Position numbers and translations under genes: made by a program
Shown here: positions 7,890-15,540 of the stretch, one piece after another
Numbering within the stretch: the first letter of the stretch is position 1
How the letters are laid out: every line of letters begins with the position of its first letter
The notes under the pieces: model-generated
Told to the model about the DNA's origin: nothing
Seen by the model: the letters and a program-made list of their open reading frames with translations, nothing else
Databases searched by the model: none
DNA from: JAOTVV01 sp041602035
GTDB lineage: Bacteria; Gemmatimonadota; Gemmatimonadetes; Gemmatimonadales; GWC2-71-9
Assembly: GCA_041602035.1 (NCBI GenBank)
Contig: JBFIHA010000009.1
Span: forward strand, 44,791-108,790
Reading direction: 5' to 3'
DNA length: 64,000 nucleotides

Positions 7890-9346
7890 GCGCCGGTGTC
7901 CCCCCGTGGTGCCACCACTTGGACCGGACGCCCATCTCCGTCTTCCACCTGCAGGTGATACGGGGACGCACCCTCCATACTGACGTCCACCAAGCCCGCC
8001 GGCGTCAGCCCCACCGCCCGTGCGGACCGACGCCAGCGGCGCCAGGCCACCATCGGCTCCAGCGTCGTGATCCAGGGATCCGCAGCGAGTAGCAGATCGA
8101 GCAGGCGCGCGTACGCGTCTGCGGCGCCGGGAAATCCGAGCGCCGGGGCGAGGTTCGGATGCCAGACGCCCACCCAGGCACCATCGACCGCGCGCACCTC
8201 CGCCGCCAGGGCAGCGGCGTCGTCAATCCAGGCATCCGGGTCCTCGATCCCCTGGTACTTGCTCTGCGCCCGGTCCATCCACATGAGCGGTACCTGTTCG
8301 AGTCCGGTGGCCATCTCCGCACCGGCATCCCACCACGGCACGACGTCTGCCACCCCAAGACGGAACCCGTTCCGGTCGGGAAAGCCAAACGTGGCGTCGT
8401 ACGAGAAACCGGCGTCCAGCATGCCGCGTTGGGTCGCACCCGGAGCCATGCGCACGTAGTGCTGGCGAACACCCGTGACCGGCCGTCCAACCAGGCGTTC
8501 GAGCCGAACGCGCTGCTCAGCGAACGCGGCGGGACGGTCCCCCGTTTCGAAGCTGCCGTGCAGGGCCATCTCATGTCCCGCGGACACGACGGCCTGGAGC
8601 AGGCGTGTGGCCTTGTCACCGTCCGGACGATAGGTGAGGTCGCCCGCCCGCCTGGTGGCGAACGTTGGTGTGCCACACAGCACGAACCACGTGGAGCGCA
8701 CCCCCCGTTCTTTCTCCTGTGCGAGCAGTGTGCGCGCCGCGCGCCACACCGGGTCCCCCCCGATTCCGCGCAGGGCGGCGCCCGCCACGCGGGCGGCAAT
8801 CCCCACCCTTCCCTTCCGCAACAGCTCCACTATGCGGAGTCCGGTGAACACGGGCCAGACCTCGACGACGTCGAGGTCGTGCGTGAGTGCCGCCGCCCAT
8901 CGCTTGCCATTGGGCCAGGGCGCCACCGTCCGCACCGGACGTCTGCCCGCCGCGATCACCACCGCCTGCCGTAGCGCGACGCCTGCCAGAGAGACCATCG
9001 GCGTTCGCTCGAGACCCGCTTGCACGGTGGGATTCCGTGCGGAGGGAACGCGACCGTACCGGTCTCGCTCCGTAGCGCCCTGCTCCGCCGTCGCGCCCGC
9101 GATCTGCGCAATATGCTCGAGTGTCGCCCGCGGCACCCGCACGACACCGTCTCCCGCGTCGACGAACCACTTGTGCGTGGCGAACGCGCGGAGATCAGCC
9201 GATGGATCGACATCTACGATTTCCAGACGTACCGCGTCCTCAATGTCGGGATCGGCCGGCAGGAGGCGCGACAGATCCGTCAGCACATGCAACGCGTACC
9301 GGTCCGCCGCTCGCAGCTTGTCATGGTTGGGCGGTAGGCGGATCAT
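7886..9346 (-). CDS. Polysaccharide deacetylase-like protein
   Basis: 486 aa from the ATG at 9346; upstream in-frame residues look non-coding. The segment AALTHDLDVV (THDLD at 155-159) matches the metal-binding H-D-x-D start of the NodB/polysaccharide-deacetylase fold. GHEMALHG (H258, H263) resembles the second NodB histidine motif. Further on, GVRQHYVRM and YDATFGFPDRNGFRLG are typical of long deacetylase-like proteins in exopolysaccharide loci. The first 130 residues look like a separate uncharacterised domain. There is no signal peptide, so it may act in the cytoplasm or belong to the enzymatically divergent branch. It is the promoter-proximal gene of the operon and overlaps the GT4 gene by 4 bp. 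Confidence 0.78.
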   Translation of the reverse strand: MIRLPPNHDKLRAADRYALHVLTDLSRLLPADPDIEDAVRLEIVDVDPSADLRAFATHKWFVDAGDGVVRVPRATLEHIAQIAGATAEQGATERDRYGRVPSARNPTVQAGLERTPMVSLAGVALRQAVVIAAGRRPVRTVAPWPNGKRWAAALTHDLDVVEVWPVFTGLRIVELLRKGRVGIAARVAGAALRGIGGDPVWRAARTLLAQEKERGVRSTWFVLCGTPTFATRRAGDLTYRPDGDKATRLLQAVVSAGHEMALHGSFETGDRPAAFAEQRVRLERLVGRPVTGVRQHYVRMAPGATQRGMLDAGFSYDATFGFPDRNGFRLGVADVVPWWDAGAEMATGLEQVPLMWMDRAQSKYQGIEDPDAWIDDAAALAAEVRAVDGAWVGVWHPNLAPALGFPGAADAYARLLDLLLAADPWITTLEPMVAWRRWRRSARAVGLTPAGLVDVSMEGASPYHLQVEDGDGRPVQVVAPRGDTGA

Positions 9347-9404
9347 CGACCCTGGCCGTCTGTCTGTGGTAGGTGAACGGAAATGGCGCGACGAAAGGTC
9401 TCGC

Positions 9405-9421
9405 GATTCTCTGGGAGAATC
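9405..9421. promoter_or_regulatory. Perfect 7-bp inverted repeat in a divergent intergenic region
   Basis: GATTCTC (9405-9411) and GAGAATC (9415-9421) are separated by TGG. The palindrome lies between the divergent glycan operon (start 9346) and the acyltransferase (start 9555). It could be an operator for a dimeric regulator or a small hairpin; no regulator gene is adjacent. Confidence 0.35.
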
Positions 9422-9554
9422 AATCCCACCGACGGCGCAACGCGGCAGCGGCGACCCGGTGGCGCGTGCTATATTCCGTCGTTCTCCACGCGCCCGCCGG
9501 TGTGCAAATCGCCACCCGACGGCCACTGGCTCTCGACCTCAACCGCTCAGTGAC

Positions 9555-10610
9555 GTGGCCCGCACACTGCTTCCCAGAGACCGGATCCCCATCCGTCACC
9601 TCGTCTTCTTCGGCTGGTTGCCGAGCCCGCTGAAGGTGCTCGCGTACCGTCTCTTCCTGGGGTACCGCGTCGGGCGCGGTGTGAAGATCAGCTTCGGCGG
9701 CGTCGTCGTCGGGAAGGACGTCGAGCTGGGCGATCACGTGGAGATTGGACTTCTCGCTATCGTGCAGGGGCGGCGCATCCGCATGGGGAGGCACGCCACA
9801 GTCGGGACGCTGAGCTACATCGCCTGCGAGCAGATCGAGATCGGCGAAGACGCGAAGATCCGCGAGCAGGTCTATGTGGGTGGTCCGCAGCTTCCCGAGT
9901 CGAAGTTCACGCTCGGCAACCGCACGATCGTCCTTCAGATGGCGTTCATCAACCCGACCAAGCCGGTGACGATCGGCGACGACACGGGCATTGGGGGGCA
10001 CTGCCTCATCTTCACGCATGGCGCATGGCTCAACCAGTTGGACGGATACCCGGTGACCTACGAGCCGGTCACCTTGGGCAAGAGCGTGTGGCTGCCGTGG
10101 CGCGTGTTCCTCATGCCTGGCACGACCATCGGTGACGGGTCGGTAATCGGCGCCAACTCGCTGGTATCGGGAACCATTCCGCCCTTCAGTCTCGCCGTCG
10201 GCAGTCCTGCGAAGGTCATCCGGCGCGCACCGGATTTCCCACGCCACCTCACCGACGACGACCGTACGGCATTGGTGGCCACGATGGTCTCGGAGTTCGA
10301 GCGGCTCGTCGTGCACGGTGGGTTTCGTGTCGAGGATACGACCGGCGAGCGGCACTACGTGCGCGACGGCAAGCGATGGCGCCTGATTTGGCGACGCGCC
10401 GGGACGGCGAGCGAGCCCGACGCGCGGCGGGGTGATACCGTCCTGTCCGAGGTCGCGCTCACCGACGCGGAGCGAGCGCGGTATCGCCACGCGGGCGTCT
10501 ACTGGCTGGATCTGGCGGGACGTACACGGAGTCCGACGGGTTCACCGCTTACCGAAGAGCTGGCCCAGTTCCTCGGCCGCTACGGGATCCGGCTGCCGCG
10601 GGACGGGTGA
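9555..10610 (+). CDS. Left-handed beta-helix (hexapeptide) acyltransferase
   Basis: 351 aa from GTG 9555. Residues about 45-220 carry hexapeptide repeats such as VVVGKDVELGDHVEIGLLAI, PVTIGDDTGIGGHCLIFTHG and MPGTTIGDGSVIGANSLVSG, ending in PFSLAVGSPAKVIRRAP, the usual end of the LbetaH coil. It resembles colanic-acid/maltose O-acetyltransferase-type enzymes that acylate sugars from acyl-CoA. About 130 C-terminal residues form an extra domain I do not recognise. The in-frame open sequence back to 8634 runs antisense through the deacetylase gene and has no hexapeptide or other motif, so I reject it as coding. It is the only + strand gene between 1.8 and 52 kb and is divergent from the glycan operon, suggesting it decorates the same glycan. 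Confidence 0.85.
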   Translation: MARTLLPRDRIPIRHLVFFGWLPSPLKVLAYRLFLGYRVGRGVKISFGGVVVGKDVELGDHVEIGLLAIVQGRRIRMGRHATVGTLSYIACEQIEIGEDAKIREQVYVGGPQLPESKFTLGNRTIVLQMAFINPTKPVTIGDDTGIGGHCLIFTHGAWLNQLDGYPVTYEPVTLGKSVWLPWRVFLMPGTTIGDGSVIGANSLVSGTIPPFSLAVGSPAKVIRRAPDFPRHLTDDDRTALVATMVSEFERLVVHGGFRVEDTTGERHYVRDGKRWRLIWRRAGTASEPDARRGDTVLSEVALTDAERARYRHAGVYWLDLAGRTRSPTGSPLTEELAQFLGRYGIRLPRDG

Positions 10611-10611
10611 C

Positions 10612-10633
10612 CGGGCTGGCGTGCAACAGCCCG
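10612..10633. terminator. Hairpin between convergent genes
   Basis: CGGGCTG (10612-10618) pairs with CAGCCCG (10627-10633) around an 8-nt loop, immediately after the acyltransferase stop and 35 bp from the stop of the convergent propeller gene. There is no T run; a bidirectional factor-assisted terminator is plausible. Confidence 0.4.
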
Positions 10634-10667
10634 AACACGCTGTGCCCGCGCGAGCACCGCGCTGGGG

Positions 10668-11876
10668 TCAGCGGACGAACGTGACCCACCCACTCTCGTT
10701 GGCGATCACGGCCCAGGTGCCAAAGAAGTCGAACGCAATGCGGCGCGGAACACCACCGGTGGCAATGGTGCCGACAACCGTGTGGCTCGGCCGGTCGACC
10801 ACCTGGACGACCCCCGCGGAGGGCACGCCCACGTACAGCTGGCGCCCGTCCGGACTCAGGGCGAGTCCGAACCCGACGGACGCACCGGGAATCGAGGTCA
10901 CGCCTCCCGTCGCGATATCGATGACCTTGAGATCACCGGCCTCGTCGGCTACGTAGAGCGCGTCGCCTTCCGGCGTGACGACGATTCCTTGCAGCGCCCC
11001 CCCAGGTGTGAGCATCCGCGCTCGTTGGCGGGTGTCCGTGTTCACCTCGCTGATGGTCCCGCCAAAGAAGGCCGTGACGAACAGTCGGGGCTCGGATGGA
11101 TCGAGCGCCAGCCCGTTGGGTGCGTCGCCCACGGGAACGAGCGTGACCTCCGTCTTGAGGGTGACGTCGACGACCGCGAGGAGGTTGGTGTTGAGCGTAG
11201 TGTAAATGGCCGCACCATCCTCCGACGCAAGTACGGCAAATGGATCACCGCTGACCACCACGGAGGCCTCCTGCCGTGAGGTAGGGACGTCGATGATACC
11301 GACCGTCCCACTCAACTGGTTGGCCACGTACGCGCGCGCGCCAGCGGGATCGAACGCGACCGACGTCGGTGCAGACCCCACGGGAATTGCACCGCTCAGA
11401 TCGGTTTGCGGGAGCACGCTCCAACTGACGGTTGCCGCATCGAGTCGTGTCACGTACACGTGACCGGCTCTGCCCACGGCAAGTCCGAACGGCCTTCCCG
11501 CCAATGGCGTCGTTGCGTGAATCGTTCCGGCGGGATGGGAGAACACCAGTATCGTGACCACGGCGGTCAGCGCCTCCACCGATACCCGAATCCTGGCACT
11601 GCCCGCCGGACCGACCGAGGTTACCAGACCGGCCGCGGACACCGTGACGACAGCCGGGTCCAGCGATTGGAAGCTCGGTGCGAGACCGGCGATCGGAGTG
11701 CTGTCAGCCGCGAGCACCGTGACGGCGAGTTGCGTGGTCTCGCTGGACACCATCGCCACGGTGTCCGACACGACGAGGTAGGTCGGGACCTTGGGTGCGA
11801 TCCCCTCTCCACAGCCCGCATAAGCTGTCAACGCCGCCAAGGCGAATACGCGCAGAGGGGTCGCGAGTCTGGACAT
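10668..11876 (-). CDS. Beta-propeller (YncE-like) exported protein with Ig-like domain
   Basis: 402 aa. The N-terminal hydrophobic stretch ends in AYAGCGEG and looks like a lipoprotein signal, although Tyr at -3 is atypical for a lipobox. Residues about 30-110 resemble a bacterial Ig-like (Big2) domain (SDTVAMVSSETTQLAVTV, then SLDPAVVTVSAAGLVTSV). The rest consists of repeated blades of the YncE/surface-antigen type, e.g. SVAFDPAGARAYVANQLSGT, GLALDPSEPRLFVTAFFGGT and GIVVTPEGDALYVADEAGDL. Such proteins are periplasmic or outer-membrane-attached and bind ligands or nucleic acid in some cases; no function can be assigned. It sits alone behind a hairpin that follows the rpoN operon. Confidence 0.8.
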   Translation of the reverse strand: MSRLATPLRVFALAALTAYAGCGEGIAPKVPTYLVVSDTVAMVSSETTQLAVTVLAADSTPIAGLAPSFQSLDPAVVTVSAAGLVTSVGPAGSARIRVSVEALTAVVTILVFSHPAGTIHATTPLAGRPFGLAVGRAGHVYVTRLDAATVSWSVLPQTDLSGAIPVGSAPTSVAFDPAGARAYVANQLSGTVGIIDVPTSRQEASVVVSGDPFAVLASEDGAAIYTTLNTNLLAVVDVTLKTEVTLVPVGDAPNGLALDPSEPRLFVTAFFGGTISEVNTDTRQRARMLTPGGALQGIVVTPEGDALYVADEAGDLKVIDIATGGVTSIPGASVGFGLALSPDGRQLYVGVPSAGVVQVVDRPSHTVVGTIATGGVPRRIAFDFFGTWAVIANESGWVTFVR

Positions 11877-11893
11877 GCGCAGCCGGGCATCAG

Positions 11894-11918
11894 CCGACGG
11901 CGGGAGGAGTCCCGTCGG
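11894..11918 (-). terminator. Hairpin after the kds-lpt-rpoN operon
   Basis: CCGACGG (11894-11900) pairs with CCGTCGG (11912-11918) around an 11-nt loop, 21 nt beyond the stop codon of the last operon gene. There is no T tract. Position favours a terminator or an end-protecting stem. Confidence 0.4.
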
Positions 11919-11939
11919 GTCCTCAGACCTTCGGTACTA

Positions 11940-12899
11940 CTACTGTTTCCGCTTCAGTTCCGCAAGCAACTCCTCAAGGGATCGCCCGAGGGCGCGCACG
12001 TCCTCTCTGGCACCGGCCAGCATCTCTCCAAGGAAGCCAAAGCCGAAGAGCGCCACGCCCGTGATCACCAGCACCATCACCAGGTCGAGCAGAGGGCGGA
12101 ACCCGATCCCGTACCCGAACCTCAGCACCAACGCTACGATCCCGACGAGAAACCCGAGCAGAAAAAGAATCCCGCCGGACAGACCGAAGAACAGCAGGGG
12201 CTTGCGCCCGAAACGAAGCTGGAACCACACCGAGATGAGATCGATCACGCCCACGGGTATGCGACCCAAACCGAACTTCGACGTCCCGGCGCGGCGCGGA
12301 TGCAGGGTGACCGCGCGTTCGGCCACGGTATAGCCGTCGGCTGCCGCGATGACCACCATGAAGCGATGCCAATCCGGCCTGGCCGGCACCGCACCCATGA
12401 CCTCGCGGCGATATGCCTTGACCGCATTCAGGTCCGTCACTCGCACGCCGAACAGCAGCCGGCACAGCCGGTTGTAGACGCCGGACACGAACGCCTTCTC
12501 ATAGTTTCCCTGCTTGGTGCCCGTGACGATGTCCGCTTCGCCCTTGCGAATCGGCTCCACCAGGTCCGGAATCTCCTTGGGCAGAAACTGGAGATCCGCC
12601 GGATAGAACACGAAGATGTCGCCACGAGCCAGCTCTCCCGCCGTGCGGAGTGCGTCCGCAATCCCGCGCCGAGATCGATGATGTGCGACCCGCAGAAACG
12701 TGTGCTCCGCCTGGAGCCGTTCCAGGATTTTGGCCGATTCGTCCTGGCTGCCGTCGTTGACGACGACGACCTCGCAGGCATAGGGGACTGCCCGAAACGT
12801 GTCCGCGCACTGACGCACGAACTCCGGAAGGTTGTCGGCCTCGTCGGCCGCCGGCACGAGGACGCTGACGTCGACGGACCCGTTGGAGGCGAGCGTCAT
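11940..12899 (-). CDS. GT2, bactoprenol-phosphate glycosyltransferase-like (GtrB/ArnC type)
   Basis: 319 aa, start ATG 12899 overlapping the rpoN stop (ATGA). A GT2 domain (about 10-230) contains VSVLVPAADEADNLPEF and VVVVNDGSQDES. It is followed by two hydrophobic helices (about 236-260 and 270-295) and a charged C-terminal tail, the layout of GtrB/ArnC/CsbB enzymes that attach a sugar to undecaprenyl phosphate. HPRRAGTSKFGLGRI matches the conserved late motif. Oddly, the usual DADLQ metal site reads PADLQ (P100, D102), so the first Asp is lost. It is the last gene of the kds-lpt-rpoN operon, which ties it to envelope glycans. Confidence 0.85.
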   Translation of the reverse strand: MTLASNGSVDVSVLVPAADEADNLPEFVRQCADTFRAVPYACEVVVVNDGSQDESAKILERLQAEHTFLRVAHHRSRRGIADALRTAGELARGDIFVFYPADLQFLPKEIPDLVEPIRKGEADIVTGTKQGNYEKAFVSGVYNRLCRLLFGVRVTDLNAVKAYRREVMGAVPARPDWHRFMVVIAAADGYTVAERAVTLHPRRAGTSKFGLGRIPVGVIDLISVWFQLRFGRKPLLFFGLSGGILFLLGFLVGIVALVLRFGYGIGFRPLLDLVMVLVITGVALFGFGFLGEMLAGAREDVRALGRSLEELLAELKRKQ

Positions 12900-14365
12900 A
12901 CGCGCTTGCGCATCCGTGCGGGGAGGATGCCCAACTGCTCCCGATACTTCGCGACCGTTCGACGCGCAATCTGAATTCCCTTGCGTTTCAGCGCCGTCAC
13001 GATCGCGGCGTCGGTCAGTGGCTTCGCGACGTCCTCGTCCTGCACCAACTTGCTGATTTGCGCCTTCACGGCTCGGGAACTCGCGTCCTCCCCGGAGGTG
13101 GTGCTCACACTGCTGGAGAAGAAGAACTTGAGGGGGTACACGCCCCTCGGTGTCTGCACGTACTTCCGACTGGTCACGCGGCTGACGGTCGATTCGTGCA
13201 GGTCGAGCACCTCGGCCACCTCGCGCAGCGTGAGCGGTCGAAGGTGTTCCACACCTTTCTCGAAGAACTCCCGCTGGCGGTCGACGATGAAGTACATGAC
13301 CCGCAACATGGTCTGTCGCCGCTGCTCGATCGCCTGAATCAGCCACGTGGCGGAATTCAGTTTTTGGGTGATGAACTCACGGTTCTCCCCCTTGAACTGC
13401 GACTTGTCGCCCGCCATATCGCGGTACACCTTCGAAATCCGCAGCCGCGGCATGCCGCCGTCGTTCAAGAAGACGCGGTATTCGCCGTCGGTCTTCTCCA
13501 CCACCAGGTCGGGTACGACGTATTCATCACGCGAGCCGGCATATCGCAGCCCTGGCTTGGGCTCCAGGTGGGCTAACTCGTCGGCGGCCGTCTGCACGTC
13601 CTTGGGCGTCAGGCCGTACCGCTTGGCCAACTCCGTCCATCGGTGCCCGATCAGATCGTCGAAGGCCTCGTCGACCAGGCGATAGGTGAGTGAATCGGTC
13701 TGGTCCGCCTCTGTGAGCTGGATCATGAGGCACTCGCGGAGGTCGCGGGCGCCGACACCGGGCGGGTCCAACCGCTGGACGATGAGGAGCAGCGCAGCCG
13801 CCTCATCCAAGGTGAACGGCCGTGCGAGGGGGTGTTCGGCGACGTCCGGATCGCTCTTGCGCTGCCCAGCCGTCAGCTGGGCCAGGGCGTCCTCCCGGCG
13901 CGCCTCTGCCCCGGCCACGATCTCCTCCACCGACGCGCGTAGGTATCCGTCCTCGCCGATGTTCCCAATGAATTCCTCGCTGAGGAAGATCTGCCGCTCG
14001 TCGAGATCCAGGAGCTTGAGCTGGTCCCGCAGGTGGTCACCCAAATCGGTGGAATCGACAGCTACCGGCTGGTAGTACTCGCGCTCTTCGTATTCCGGTC
14101 GCGCACCACCAACCGAGAACCCGTCGAGCAGAATATCCTCCCAGTCGATCTCGTCGGCCTCCTCGTCCTTTTTCTCCTCCTCCGGCGCGACCTCCGGCTC
14201 TTCGGCGTCTGCCAATTCGAGAAACGGATTCGTCTCGAATTCCTGTTTCAGATGCTGCTGGAGGTCGAGCAGCGGCATGTACAGCAGATCCATCGCCTGG
14301 TAGAGGCGAGGATTCATCCGTAGCTCCTGTTTGAGCACGGCGCTCTGCTGCAGTGATTGCTTCAC
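12896..14365 (-). CDS. rpoN: RNA polymerase sigma-54 factor
   Basis: 489 aa, the usual family length. Region I at the N-terminus is Gln/Leu-rich (LKQELRMNPRLYQAMDLLYM, then NPFLEL). An acidic region II follows (about 55-80, rich in Glu and Asp), then the core-binding domain, and the HTH (TLREVAEVLDLHESTVSRVT). Near the C-terminus is the RpoN box ARRTVAKYRE, which reads the -24 element. Sigma-54 needs AAA+ enhancer-binding proteins; none is encoded in this window. Overlaps of 4 bp with lptB upstream and the GT2 downstream place it in the LPS operon, as in the proteobacterial lpt-rpoN arrangement. Confidence 0.96.
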   Translation of the reverse strand: MKQSLQQSAVLKQELRMNPRLYQAMDLLYMPLLDLQQHLKQEFETNPFLELADAEEPEVAPEEEKKDEEADEIDWEDILLDGFSVGGARPEYEEREYYQPVAVDSTDLGDHLRDQLKLLDLDERQIFLSEEFIGNIGEDGYLRASVEEIVAGAEARREDALAQLTAGQRKSDPDVAEHPLARPFTLDEAAALLLIVQRLDPPGVGARDLRECLMIQLTEADQTDSLTYRLVDEAFDDLIGHRWTELAKRYGLTPKDVQTAADELAHLEPKPGLRYAGSRDEYVVPDLVVEKTDGEYRVFLNDGGMPRLRISKVYRDMAGDKSQFKGENREFITQKLNSATWLIQAIEQRRQTMLRVMYFIVDRQREFFEKGVEHLRPLTLREVAEVLDLHESTVSRVTSRKYVQTPRGVYPLKFFFSSSVSTTSGEDASSRAVKAQISKLVQDEDVAKPLTDAAIVTALKRKGIQIARRTVAKYREQLGILPARMRKRV

Positions 14366-15540
14366 GCGGCCGTCCCCAGACGCTCCCGAAGCCGGGTCGT
14401 GAGCGTCGGCCCAAGGTAGAGATCCGCGACCTGATCGTTGAACACGAGCTCGCGTACCGTGCCGGACACCTGCACGCGACCTTCGAACATGATGTATGCC
14501 CGGTCCACGATGTCCAGCGTCTGCTCCACGTTGTGATCGGTGATCAACACGCCGATGCCGCGCCGACGCAAACCCGCGACGATCGATTGGATGTCGCTCA
14601 CCGCGATCGGGTCGACGCCGGTGAACGGCTCATCCAGCAACAGAAACTTGGGACTCGTGACCAACGCCCTGGTGATCTCGAGCCGTCGGCGCTCACCACC
14701 GGAGAGCTTGTAGGCCCGAACGTCGTGCAGGTGCGCGATGGACAGGTCATTGAGCAGGGACTGCAGTCGCTGCTCGCGCTGGGCTTCCGAAATGGGGAGC
14801 GTTTCGAGAATCGCTCGGACGTTCTCCGCCACCGTGAGCTTGCGAAAGACCGAGGGCTCCTGCGCGAGGTACCCGATACCGCGGCGCGCGCGCTGATACA
14901 TGGGGAGCACGGAGATGTCCGTGTCGTCCAGCAGGATGCGTCCGGCCTCCGGTCGCACCAACCCAACGATCATGTAGAACGTCGTCGTCTTGCCTGCACC
15001 GTTGGGGCCCAGGAGCCCCACGATCTCCCCTTCGTGCACGTCCAGGCTCACCTGGTTGACGACGCGGCGCCGCCGGTACGACTTCACCAAGCGTTCCGCG
15101 ACGAGCGTGCTCCCGCGCGTCGTGACCGGCTCACCCGTCGCCTCCGCTGCGCGGGCGGATTCGAGGGCACGCTCCAGCAGCGCCGCCTGGGTCCGATCAC
15201 GGTCCGCCGCCAGCTCCGGCCAGAGCGCCCGCGCCAGGGTGACGGACCCCAGCGCTTCCGTGCGCTCGGGGAGCGGCTCCACGATACCGGCACTGGCAAG
15301 ACGCGGGAGCACTGAATTGCGGAGGTGGCGCCGAGCTTCGTCGACCGACAGCGTCCCGCGCTGGCGCATCACCTCGCCCCACTCAATCCGGTGTAGCTCC
15401 AGAAACCGCTCGCGATAGGCGACCGAGAGATCGTCGAACACCACGACGCCGCGATCGTCGGCTGCCTGGAGCATTGCGGCCACCGCGAGGGGCAGCGAGA
15501 CATCCCCCGATCCCAGGACGGACTCCAGCCGTTCAATCAC
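14362..15540 (-). CDS. lptB: LPS export ATPase LptB with an extra N-terminal domain
   Basis: 392 aa against about 240 for typical LptB. Residues from about 147 onward are a standard LptB ABC ATPase: Walker A GPNGAGKTT (178-186), Q-loop AQEPSVFRKLT, signature LSGGE (279-283), Walker B FLLLDEPFTGVDP (299-311) and switch H336 in TDHN. It powers LPS extraction from the inner membrane with LptFG and LptC. About 145 residues precede it in frame. Of these, roughly 40-90 (including VDEARRHLRNSVLPRLASAG) look like a winged-helix-type domain, then comes an Ala/Glu-rich linker. No start codon is available at the usual LptB N-terminus, since V139 is GTC, so the extension is probably translated. lptF and lptG are not in the window. 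Confidence 0.93.
   Translation of the reverse strand: MIERLESVLGSGDVSLPLAVAAMLQAADDRGVVVFDDLSVAYRERFLELHRIEWGEVMRQRGTLSVDEARRHLRNSVLPRLASAGIVEPLPERTEALGSVTLARALWPELAADRDRTQAALLERALESARAAEATGEPVTTRGSTLVAERLVKSYRRRRVVNQVSLDVHEGEIVGLLGPNGAGKTTTFYMIVGLVRPEAGRILLDDTDISVLPMYQRARRGIGYLAQEPSVFRKLTVAENVRAILETLPISEAQREQRLQSLLNDLSIAHLHDVRAYKLSGGERRRLEITRALVTSPKFLLLDEPFTGVDPIAVSDIQSIVAGLRRRGIGVLITDHNVEQTLDIVDRAYIMFEGRVQVSGTVRELVFNDQVADLYLGPTLTTRLRERLGTAA

Noticed and set aside
8634..9554. In-frame open extension that would make the acyltransferase 658 aa
   Set aside because: It runs antisense through the deacetylase gene, is rich in Arg/Ser/Pro, has no motif, and the hexapeptide domain starts properly at GTG 9555.
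11406..12974. 522-aa open frame on the + strand
   Set aside because: Antisense to the propeller, GT2 and rpoN genes, which have clear motifs; composition is typical of a GC-rich shadow frame.
12900..13346. Long N-terminal extension of the 11940-12899 glycosyltransferase back to 13346
   Set aside because: It lies inside rpoN in another frame; the GT2 fold begins at residue 10 of the product from ATG 12899, which overlaps the rpoN stop as ATGA.
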